From: CBDCWT01 sp965223305
GTDB taxonomy: Bacteria; Planctomycetota; Planctomycetia; Pirellulales; Pirellulaceae
DNA: 64,000 bases
Direction of reading: 5' to 3'
Assembly (NCBI GenBank): GCA_965223305.1
Contig: CBDCWT010000084.1
Coordinates: 186,001-250,000, forward strand
Made by a program: the position numbers and the translations under genes. Under the pieces are notes generated by a model, which did not search any database, had not been told where the DNA came from, and was given only the letters and a program-made list of their open reading frames with translations. Below are positions 44,501 through 51,483 of this stretch, in pieces; the stretch's first letter is position 1; each line of letters starts with the position of its first letter.

Positions 44501-44596
44501 GGGAAGTCACTGATGCCGGAGGGGTTAGAGCAGAAGATCTCACTTCAGGAGATGGCTGACCTCTTGGCCTACCTATTGGGTTTCGATCACCCGTGA
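41546..44596 (+). CDS. PVC-type heme-binding membrane-bound dehydrogenase with HEAT repeats and cytochrome c motif
   Basis: A 1016-residue exported protein (signal peptide LGLSSLLAVVLFHAHSIAQ). After LLDGFQLELLAAEPLVTDPVAI, the start of the PVC-type domain, a beta-propeller covers ~60-450 (LEDTDGDGRFDKSTLFAEEMSWPTG, RNPVQQ, GVTVYRGAAYPERYYGN, PDGTLHVLDMYRETIEHPWSIPDD). Residues ~470-850 are HEAT-like helices, and the end holds a single heme site CRNCHRLG near residue 893 with a DLLAYLLGF tail. It is a shorter relative of the protein at 15910, without ThuA. Likely periplasmic; substrate unknown. Confidence 0.9.
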   Translation: MTPAFRLGLSSLLAVVLFHAHSIAQSTALPQRAGQTRLAAELPRVPATEPADVAQTFRLLDGFQLELLAAEPLVTDPVAIKYDENGLAYVAEMGDYPYSDKSHDRPHAEQTSLPLGRIRVLEDTDGDGRFDKSTLFAEEMSWPTGLALWKGGVFVTSTPDIIYLKDIDGDRQADVRRVVYTGFRKFNVQAVINNLQWGLDHLIYGAGSSNGGEIRPGDALDADPVRIRRGDFRFDPAGKTFEAITGGARFGNTFDDWGNRFLCDIRNPVQQVVLQNRYLARNSLLSVRSALHDAAPSGGEVQVFRASPPEAWRVINSQRLASDPDSTSPNSEKVPAGFLTSSSGVTVYRGAAYPERYYGNVFVGDVAGNVALRYKLQPRGPSIAAERVYGEFEFLASTDNWFRPVNFANAPDGTLHVLDMYRETIEHPWSIPDDIKAHLDLVSGRDRGRIYRLVPARYRRGFTAPQQPRLGSASAEQLVAELANPNSWWRDTAHRLIFERQDRQCIPHLRRLLAESNSAIARLHALWSLVGLDAIDAADIARALTDSSAEVRRHAVRLAEPLLQQSTTLAQAVLDAADDPDRGVRFQTALTLGELENERATHALVRIARRDGEDNWVRLAILSSLSNSTATFLVELLSHAEFAAGGAGQAMVEQLSHAVGLGESNTSIQQVLVAAASDQLSSQPALQAVVVRALGAGLRSTGRDLVQFTSGSSKHAKLLTESLAAAHRVVIDRTAPSARRVAAIELVGYDSFDSARPTLMALLEAQQPQIIQSAVIDALAGFRHSGVADALLAEYAALTPPLRKKVVQALLARYDRLPKLVEAVAQRRVSPTLISASQRRRILSSDDQAMVELATELFAADAPSPRRQVVEKYQAALSLVPDFTRGQIVYRRECRNCHRLGADGFEVGPNLATIRHRSAADVMLHILDPNREVSPNYMEYAVVTADGRVATGTIVAETAIALTLRGAEDKEQTILRRDISEISGTGKSLMPEGLEQKISLQEMADLLAYLLGFDHP

Positions 44597-44968
44597 CTCT
44601 ACTTTGTTGGATCGGTTGACCTGAGGGCAGTACGAAGTCCTAAAAGACGTGCTCGAGGAGGCAGGTTCGACGACCCAAGAGTTCGTGTTCCGCGTGAGGT
44701 AAGATCCGAGCGGCCCCGGTGGGGAGGTAAGGACTTCTTGTAGCCGAATTCGCCAGAATTTGGCCGAATCGGCAGTCGGCCAAACATGAACTCCCCCTCG
44801 CTGACGCTTTTCGAAGTTGCGCCTTTAGCCATTCCGCAGGGACATAATGTCGAATTCGCCGGGTATTTTGTAACCCGAAGCGTAAGCGAGGGAGAGTTGA
44901 CGTACCAACGTAATTAATTTCCTCGCTTACGCTTCGGGTTCCGATTAAGCCAAACGCGCGATTACAAA
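44597..44968. other. Intergenic region between converging genes with hairpin repeats
   Basis: Contains a GTAGCCGAATTCGCCAGAATTTGG-type hairpin near 44740, an unpaired CTCCCCCTCGCTGACGC at 44786, and a full family B inverted repeat at 44871-44943 whose arms are TAACCCGAAGCGTAAGCG and CGCTTACGCTTCGGGTT. No gene is visible in it. Confidence 0.6.
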
Positions 44969-47900
44969 CTAACGCTTCGCGCTTACGAAAGACAGCGAAT
45001 TCCCCCAGGGTGACGGAGACGAAGTCAACGGCCAGTCAATCTTGCTGTCCCAATCCAAATCTGCGAATAGGCTTTGCAGGACAGAAACATTGGGACAAAA
45101 AAATCGGGTGGTTTCAAAGACGTTCGACGGTGAAGAACGGCCGGTTGCCGCGTTGTCATCATGCGCGACAGCATTCGGCTCGGCCATGATGCGATCGATG
45201 GCCTCGGCGGTCTGCCGTTCCGCACGTCTGCCGGCCAAGCGACCGACCGGCATACCGAGTCCCGTGACGAGCACGCCACTTGGAAGCGGAGGGATTTCGG
45301 GCACTGGCAACAGGGCGGCAAATCTCGCCAGCCGCGATGCATCGGCTGCATTGATGCGACCGTTGCCGCTGATGTCGCCGATCAAGTTCGGATCGGTGTT
45401 GCCCGAGCCGGCGAAGCCGGTGCCGATCAAAGCGGCGACTCCGGCGACGCGTGCCGCGTCTGCTGCATTGATGCGGCCGTTGCCTGAAACATCTCCCAAA
45501 TAGGTGACCAGCTGATAGGCGTCGTCGGCAATCACCGGGAGCTCGCGGTTTGCTGCGTCGCGAACTGTCACATTCTGGATGTCGAGGACCGCTTGACTGC
45601 CATAGATGCCGCTCGCATTCAACGTCGGCACAGCAGCCACCAGATAGATGACCGTGCTCGTTCCAGCGGCTAGGCTCGTCGAACTGGCGAATGAGACGGT
45701 GGCCACGCCCGGCGTGCCGTTCTCCAAGACCACTGTCGCATCGATCGGGGCATCGTCACCAAGGGTGGCCGCGGTGATTGTCAGCGTCGTGGGGTCATGG
45801 CGGATCTGGAACTCGATCGATCGGACGTTCGTGCCAGCGTTGATTGTCAGAGGAATTCCCTGCGTCGTGTTGGCCGGCAAGTTGATCGGCTGGCCCGGTC
45901 CACGCACGATGTCGGGGATACCAATGATGACCGCGTTTTCGGCTGTGGCTGCCACGCTGAAGCTGCTGATCAAGTCATCTCCACCGGTCCCGTCGCCGTC
46001 TCCGTCCAGTGGTTCGCCGCTGGCGGTGCGAAATCCAGCCGTGCCGCTCCGCAGTCTGACGGAGTAGACATCCGGTTGCAGCCGCTGGCCGGTCTTGACG
46101 AAGGTCACTTTTCTGGAAGCCGGATCGACTACCAACGAACCCTCAACCGGACCACTGGCGACTCCCTGTAGCACGACGTCTGCCGGTCCCGATGCTCCCG
46201 CCCGGGTGTCATAGAGATTCAGCTGGCTGGTATCCAGGTCGGCGCTAAAATGTGCTTCGAAGCCTGAACTCGTTGGCACGAGCGACTCCACGACGAAACT
46301 GGCTGGCTGGATGTCCAAGTTCAGCGTGATAACTTGAGTGCCGGCTCCCGGCTGCAGCACAAACTGCTCGACAAGCGGTGCCTGCCCGGGAACGGTGACC
46401 GTCACGTCATATGTTCCGTGAAACCCGCGCAGATCAAACCGGCCGTCGCCGCCGGTGCTGCCTGCAGTGTGTGTGGTCCACTCGGCGACCAGCTCCTGGT
46501 AGCGTCGGCCGGCTGCGTTCACAGTCCAGTCTTGATCGACCAGAGCTGCGTCCGCACCACGCCAGTGAGCTCCTGCCCAAAAACCCCACATCAAAATGCC
46601 GTCCACGGCCGGATGGCTGAAGGCGGTTCGGTACAGCGCCTCGAGTTGGTCGGCCCGCGACTCGACGTCCGGGTCCTGGACGTCAAACTCGGTGATCCAG
46701 ACAGGCAGCCCGAGCGGTCCCAGAACGTCCAGCCGCTGGAGCACATCCAGCGGCGAAACAATGGCAGGCGCCGCGGGAAAGTGCCCCTGCACGCCGATAC
46801 CATCGATCGGTGCACCCCCGGCAATCAACTCTTCGATAAACGCCCGGTAGGTCGCCGCCAAGCCTCCGGTGATGACCCCGTAGTCGTTGACGAATAACCG
46901 CGTGTCCGGATCGGCAGCGCGAGCTTGTTGGAACATCGAGGTGCGAATGCCCGGCAAACGGTCTTCGTAGAAGCTGCCGTGCAACATCTCGTTGTTCACG
47001 TCCCAGTGGCGAAAGTCTCCGCGGAAGTGATCGACGACGCTTGCCAAACGGCTGTTTACCGCGCTGCGCAACTGGGACGGTGTCAACTGCCTGATCCAGG
47101 CAGGCACGAACTGTTCGACGCCCCGGAAAATCGTGTGCCCCCGCAAGGCGATATCATTGGCCCGGGCGAACTCCACGATCCGATCAGCGAGAGCGTAGTC
47201 CACGTTCCCCTGCGACTGTTCGGTCTGGTGCCACTTGGCCTCGAACTCCATCACGCCCCACTCGAAGTTGTCCCGCAGAAACTGTGCGTATTCCGGATGG
47301 GGCAGGGCTCCACTGTTGATCGTCGTCCCCAATCCGAAAGCATGCCGTGATTGGGAAATGTCAATCACCGCACCGGGAACGGGGTTGCCCGCGGCGTTCA
47401 GCACGATGACCTGCGCATCCCGTTTGCGGAGCTGCTCGATGCGGGCGTCGGCCTCGGCCTTCCACGCTACGGGGTCGAACGGCGCGACCGACAGATCGTC
47501 CACAAAAAAGTTCACTCCGGGGTTTGGCCCTTCGACGTAGAGGAATAACCTGGTCAGCGATCCGACGACGTCCAACGTGTAGGATCCGGACAGCCTGATC
47601 CATTCGGATTGAGAACCGACGGACCAATCAAGCGGCGTCCACTTGGTCCCACTGCCGTCGGTCTGTTGCAAGGTGAGTCCGATATTCTCCTGGTCGACTC
47701 CATCCAGCTTCACCCAGACGGAGATCTGGTACGTTGCTCCTGGCTGCATGATGCCGATCATCGACTGTCCAACGCCGTTCCACGCAGCCGTTCGATTGGT
47801 CACATGCGCGGCGGCAAGCCCTTGATGGGACTGCGCGGATGTCACCGTGACCGACGCGTCACCCAAAGGCAGCCAGGGCGCGATGCCGGCCTCGAAGCCA

Positions 47901-49669
47901 GGGTTGGGCACCAGATTCTGAGCGCCGGCTGCCGCGGTGCCGACCGTTGTCCGTCGTTCGTGCACGACGACAAATTCGTCTGCGGCGATCGTTCCCATGT
48001 CCGTGACTCGTCCACTGGGCCAGTAAACCGTGACGTCGGCTTGCAGCGCCTTTCCCAGACCGACCTCTACTTCCAGGCTGCTGGTGCTGGCCGCGTTGCT
48101 CGATCCAGACTGGACTTCCCGAATGAGAGTCTCATGTGGTTCCAACGACTGGCTACCGTCCAAGTCAGCGCGGATCACGACCCGCGCGCCCAGGGCATCG
48201 CGCGTCGAGCGCAGCGGTCCGGGCAGCTCGGGATTCCCCACGAGCTTGAGGCTCAAGAAGTGCCGATCTGCGTAGTCGGCAGCCGAGCGATTTTCGTAGA
48301 ACGCAGATACGTTGTCGTCGATGTTGACGACAAACAGATCCAGCCAACCGTCCCGATTGTAGTCTGCCGCGACATCACCCCGGGCGTTGCTCACGCTGAC
48401 GAAACCAGCGTCCACTGAATCATCCGTCAGCGCCCCCAGAGTGTTGGCGTAGTAGAAGTCGAAGGCGCCGCGATGGGTGGCCACGTGCAGATCCTGAAAC
48501 CCGTCATTATCAAAGTCCTCCCATTGCACGCCCCAAGAGAACAGCCCGCCGGCAGCTGAACTGTGAACGAAGTCAAGCCGGCCGGTTTCCGACAGTTGAT
48601 TGATCCAGATGTCGTTTCGGCCGCTGCTACGATCGTCAAAGCTGCCGGCGCTGCTCCAGTCGGTAATGTAGATGTCGAGGTCCCCGTCGTGTTCCAGATC
48701 GGCGACCGCCACGCCCATTGCTCCACCGGAGCGATGGCCGAAGGTATTTGGCAGTTCGTAAGTCTCGGTCGAGAAACCTTGCCAAACACCCTGCTCGTCC
48801 GCACCTTGATTGATGTACAGCATCTCGCGGTCATCAGCTCCGCCTACCTTGTTGGTAACCAGCAAGTCCGGCCAACGATCGTTGTCGAAGTCGGCAAAGA
48901 TGACGGCGTTAGACGAACTGAAGTACTGGTTGGCCGATTCATACATCCCCGAGGCCGTGACAAAACCGGGCACGTCGAATTCCATCGTGACGTCGGTGAA
49001 GGTGCCATCCCCGTTGTTCATGTAGAAGATATCGCGCTGTCCGGCCCTCTCCCCTACCTGCAGGGCTGTTGAGTTCAGCCACTCGTGGTGGTTGCCGACA
49101 TACAGGTCCAGGTCCCCGTCGCGGTCGGGATCTCCCCAGGCAGCCGTCAGCGACTTTTCCAGAGTGATACCGTCCCAGGTAGCGGTCCGCAGTCCGAATT
49201 GACCATCCTCGACACCAGGCGTGGGGTCCGTTTGACCCGTCACGTCCACGAACTGCAGCGAACCTGTTTCGACGAGCTGGTTCCGCAGCAGGACATTATC
49301 GTCGTCGAAGTTGAGCACAAAGAGGTCGAGGTCTCCATCGTTGTCGTAGTCACCGGCGACGGCACCTGTGGCCGGCCCGGCATGCCCCGCGCCGGCATCC
49401 TCGGCAGCTCGTTGAAACACGCGCCGTCCGGCGTTATCGCGGTTGAGATGAAGTTCGTTCGGTTCACCAGCGCGGACCAGATAAAGATCGGGCCAACCGT
49501 CATTGTCCAGATCGGCGAACACTGCGCCCGGACCATGAGCGTCACCGGTGGACGCCAAATACTGGTCCAAACCAACAGCGGCCGTAACATCGGCGAACTT
49601 TGCGAGCAAGTAACGACGCTCGAGTTGCTCCAGTCTTAGACGACGGCGCCGTGATAAGCAGCACCCCAC
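44969..49669 (-). CDS. Multidomain surface protein: FG-GAP repeats, CBM4/9-like module, GH10 xylanase, cohesin-like domain, dockerins
   Basis: 1566 residues. The N-terminus RLRLEQLERRYLLA is the planctomycete surface-protein leader motif. Residues ~25-480 are FG-GAP/VCBS repeats (FADLDNDGWPDLYLV type, calcium-binding Asp/Asn loops), then an ASPIC/UnbV-like block (VTVYWPSGRVTDMG, ~540). About 590-740 is a CBM4/9-like domain (NLVPNPGFEAGIAPWL). A GH10 catalytic domain covers ~790-1090, with the acid/base Glu in WDVNNEMLHG (~890) and nucleophile Glu in VWITEFDVQ (~993). A cohesin-like domain (~1250-1375) precedes two dockerin-type loops, GDVSGNGRINAADAARVA and GDISGNGRINAADASRLA. Secreted xylan-binding and degrading function is likely. 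The last ~25 residues are encoded by a hairpin repeat. Confidence 0.9.
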   Translation of the reverse strand: MGCCLSRRRRLRLEQLERRYLLAKFADVTAAVGLDQYLASTGDAHGPGAVFADLDNDGWPDLYLVRAGEPNELHLNRDNAGRRVFQRAAEDAGAGHAGPATGAVAGDYDNDGDLDLFVLNFDDDNVLLRNQLVETGSLQFVDVTGQTDPTPGVEDGQFGLRTATWDGITLEKSLTAAWGDPDRDGDLDLYVGNHHEWLNSTALQVGERAGQRDIFYMNNGDGTFTDVTMEFDVPGFVTASGMYESANQYFSSSNAVIFADFDNDRWPDLLVTNKVGGADDREMLYINQGADEQGVWQGFSTETYELPNTFGHRSGGAMGVAVADLEHDGDLDIYITDWSSAGSFDDRSSGRNDIWINQLSETGRLDFVHSSAAGGLFSWGVQWEDFDNDGFQDLHVATHRGAFDFYYANTLGALTDDSVDAGFVSVSNARGDVAADYNRDGWLDLFVVNIDDNVSAFYENRSAADYADRHFLSLKLVGNPELPGPLRSTRDALGARVVIRADLDGSQSLEPHETLIREVQSGSSNAASTSSLEVEVGLGKALQADVTVYWPSGRVTDMGTIAADEFVVVHERRTTVGTAAAGAQNLVPNPGFEAGIAPWLPLGDASVTVTSAQSHQGLAAAHVTNRTAAWNGVGQSMIGIMQPGATYQISVWVKLDGVDQENIGLTLQQTDGSGTKWTPLDWSVGSQSEWIRLSGSYTLDVVGSLTRLFLYVEGPNPGVNFFVDDLSVAPFDPVAWKAEADARIEQLRKRDAQVIVLNAAGNPVPGAVIDISQSRHAFGLGTTINSGALPHPEYAQFLRDNFEWGVMEFEAKWHQTEQSQGNVDYALADRIVEFARANDIALRGHTIFRGVEQFVPAWIRQLTPSQLRSAVNSRLASVVDHFRGDFRHWDVNNEMLHGSFYEDRLPGIRTSMFQQARAADPDTRLFVNDYGVITGGLAATYRAFIEELIAGGAPIDGIGVQGHFPAAPAIVSPLDVLQRLDVLGPLGLPVWITEFDVQDPDVESRADQLEALYRTAFSHPAVDGILMWGFWAGAHWRGADAALVDQDWTVNAAGRRYQELVAEWTTHTAGSTGGDGRFDLRGFHGTYDVTVTVPGQAPLVEQFVLQPGAGTQVITLNLDIQPASFVVESLVPTSSGFEAHFSADLDTSQLNLYDTRAGASGPADVVLQGVASGPVEGSLVVDPASRKVTFVKTGQRLQPDVYSVRLRSGTAGFRTASGEPLDGDGDGTGGDDLISSFSVAATAENAVIIGIPDIVRGPGQPINLPANTTQGIPLTINAGTNVRSIEFQIRHDPTTLTITAATLGDDAPIDATVVLENGTPGVATVSFASSTSLAAGTSTVIYLVAAVPTLNASGIYGSQAVLDIQNVTVRDAANRELPVIADDAYQLVTYLGDVSGNGRINAADAARVAGVAALIGTGFAGSGNTDPNLIGDISGNGRINAADASRLARFAALLPVPEIPPLPSGVLVTGLGMPVGRLAGRRAERQTAEAIDRIMAEPNAVAHDDNAATGRSSPSNVFETTRFFCPNVSVLQSLFADLDWDSKIDWPLTSSPSPWGNSLSFVSAKR
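45037..45097 (-). repeat. Worn copy of the CTGTCCCAAT inverted repeat inside a coding end
   Basis: CTGTCCCAATCCAAATCTGCG, AATAGG, then GACAGAAACATTGGGACA: the same order of blocks as the intact element at 51227-51300. Here it is read in frame and encodes the CPNVSVLQSLFADLDWDS portion near the end of the GH10 protein. Confidence 0.7.
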
Positions 49670-50191
49670 TGGCAGTCCTCCGCTTTCTGGCCCTCTCGGT
49701 CCTTTAGGCGCTGCCCAGCAATAAGTTGCCGATTTCTGTTCCCTCCCTCCTGCCTCGCGCAGCGAGAACAGCGGGAGAGGGCAGTGGTAGCCGAACTCGC
49801 CAGAGTTTGGCGGATCCCGATTCGTCCAAACTCGGTTAGGGAAAGTCCTTAACGGCGTTGGGTGAGGAGGATAAACATCGGCAACCTGTTGTTGGGCGAC
49901 TCCTTAGGTCTTTTGGGGCCCTTACGTCCTTCGGTAGCGAAGCGGTTTCATCACACTCAAATTGTACTAGCTGTGCTGCAAAACCAGAACTATGCAGACT
50001 TCGGAACGTCGAACCCACCCTGCTACGAAGTCGAAAAAAAGCTGCACGACTTCCGGAGGGGAGAAGGGACTTTGGTGGTGGCGACGCCGCGCTGGATCGC
50101 TTCCAGGGCCAACAGCAGCAGCGTAGAATGCACGCCATTCAAATACCGAAACCAGCGACACTCAACAAGCAATTTGCGAAACGGAATTCAC
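49670..50191. other. Intergenic region with one hairpin
   Basis: About 520 bases upstream of both the GH10 gene and the methyltransferase. It contains a GTAGCCGAACTCGCCAGAG hairpin at 49786-49815. An open frame continues upstream of the methyltransferase to 49862, but its translation is Arg/Ser-rich with no domain, so it is treated as non-coding. It must contain the promoters of both divergent genes. Confidence 0.5.
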
Positions 50192-50977
50192 GTGAACGAG
50201 CCACCCGCCGACAACCTGCCTTCGACCTTCGAAGATGGCGAGGCCTACGATCTGGTCGCCCAAAACCTTCCGTACGGGCTTGATTTCTACGCGGCCCTAG
50301 CTCGACAGGCCAATGGCCCGGTGTTGGACGTCGCCTGCGGCACTGGCCGGATTCTGCTGCCCTGCCTGCAGGCCGGAGTCGACATCGAAGGCCTGGACCT
50401 GTTCCAACCGATGCTCAAGACGCTGCGGGACAAAGCGGCCAAATTGGGTCTGTCGCCGCGACTCCATCAGTCCGACATGAGCGACTTTTCACTACCGCGC
50501 CGTTATGCCCTGATCATGATCCCGTTCAACGCGTTCATTCACAACATGACTCAGGAGGCACAAATCTCCTGCTTGCAGTGTTGCTGCGAGCATCTGCTCG
50601 CTGGTGGCGAGTTGGTCTTCGATACGTTCTTTCCTTCGCTGGAGATCATTGGTGCGGCACAGCAAACCCGTGTACTGGAGGGAGAACTGCCTCATCCGAA
50701 GACCGGGTTGCCGATGCGGATGTATGACACGCGGACGTTCGACCGAGTCGCCCAAGTCCAGCACTCGATCAACGAACTCGAGTTGCTGGCTGCTGACGGC
50801 AGCGTGGAAACGGTCTACCGCTCCGAAGTCCGCGGCCGGTACATCTACAAGCAGGAGATGGAACTACTGCTGCGGGTCGCGGGTTTCGCACAGTGGGAGA
50901 TCTACGGTGGCTTCGACCGCCACCCATTGACCGACGAAAACGACGCGATGATCGTATCGGCACACAGGGCAGGTTAG
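50192..50977 (+). CDS. Class I SAM-dependent methyltransferase
   Basis: A 261-residue cytosolic methyltransferase. The SAM-binding core reads GPVLDVACGTGRILLPCLQAGVDIEGLDLFQPMLKTLRDKAA (motif I and acidic strand), then LHQSDMSDFSLPRRYALIMIPFNAFIHN and LLAGGELVFDTFFPS. The C-terminal third has a beta-strand-rich insertion (HSINELELLAADGSVETVYRSEVRGRYIYKQEM), common in small-molecule methyltransferases. The GTG at 50192 is chosen because sequence before it does not look like protein. A 6-bp-stem hairpin GGTCGCGGAGCGACC at 51001 is 24 bases past the stop. Substrate unknown. Confidence 0.85.
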   Translation: MNEPPADNLPSTFEDGEAYDLVAQNLPYGLDFYAALARQANGPVLDVACGTGRILLPCLQAGVDIEGLDLFQPMLKTLRDKAAKLGLSPRLHQSDMSDFSLPRRYALIMIPFNAFIHNMTQEAQISCLQCCCEHLLAGGELVFDTFFPSLEIIGAAQQTRVLEGELPHPKTGLPMRMYDTRTFDRVAQVQHSINELELLAADGSVETVYRSEVRGRYIYKQEMELLLRVAGFAQWEIYGGFDRHPLTDENDAMIVSAHRAG

Positions 50978-51000
50978 GCTCTGTCTAAAACAAGTATTCC

Positions 51001-51015
51001 GGTCGCGGAGCGACC
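51001..51015 (+). terminator. Small GGA-loop hairpin after the methyltransferase
   Basis: GGTCGC-GGA-GCGACC, a perfect 6-bp stem, without a following T run, so at best a weak terminator. The GGA loop is the same as in hairpin family C. Confidence 0.35.
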
Positions 51016-51226
51016 CCTCAAGAAAGGCAGAGCACAGAGACGCGCTAGCCGCGGCCGTAGGCGACAGAAAGATCGGAGCAGACAAACCCGGCATGATGCT
51101 CTTCAAGATTAGTAGTTAGTAGGCCGGAACAAGCGGCGCCGCGACGCGGATGTCTGGCGAAGACGCGATCCGCCGCGCAGTTCCGGCGGACGAGTGCCTG
51201 CATTGTCCTTTAGTGGGCCATCAATT

Positions 51227-51300
51227 TTTCTGTCCCAATCTTTCTGTCCTTCAGCCGGATCTGCGAATAGGTTTTGTTGACAGAAAGATTGGGACAGAAA
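51227..51300. repeat. Perfect 22-bp inverted repeat (TGTCCCAATC...GATTGGGACA)
   Basis: Arms at 51227-51248 and 51279-51300 are exact reverse complements over 22 bases (core CTGTCCCAATCTTTCTG) around a 30-base loop containing ATCTGCGAATAGG. Related partial copies are at 45037-45097 and 51440-51475 (CCCCAATCTTCCTGTCC, GGATCCGCGAA). It lies between the methyltransferase and the 3' end of the giant metzincin gene; the rest of 50978-51483 has no recognised feature. Confidence 0.85.
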
Positions 51301-51483
51301 GATGACCGTGACCCTCCCCAATTGCTCAGAGAGAGGCGCTTTCGAGACAAAGCCTAGCCTGGGGTGGTGCCGGAACGGCGCGGCGGAGGGTCGTTGGCTG
51401 TCGACGCTCCTTGCGCCGCTTGTTCCGGCCTACCTGCTGCCCCAATCTTCCTGTCCTCGGGCCGGATCCGCGAACCTCCGAAT

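Noticed and set aside
49836..50138. Open frame on the minus strand between the GH10 and methyltransferase genes
   Set aside because: Composition is Arg/Ser-rich, with no domain and no homology pattern; likely chance in non-coding DNA.
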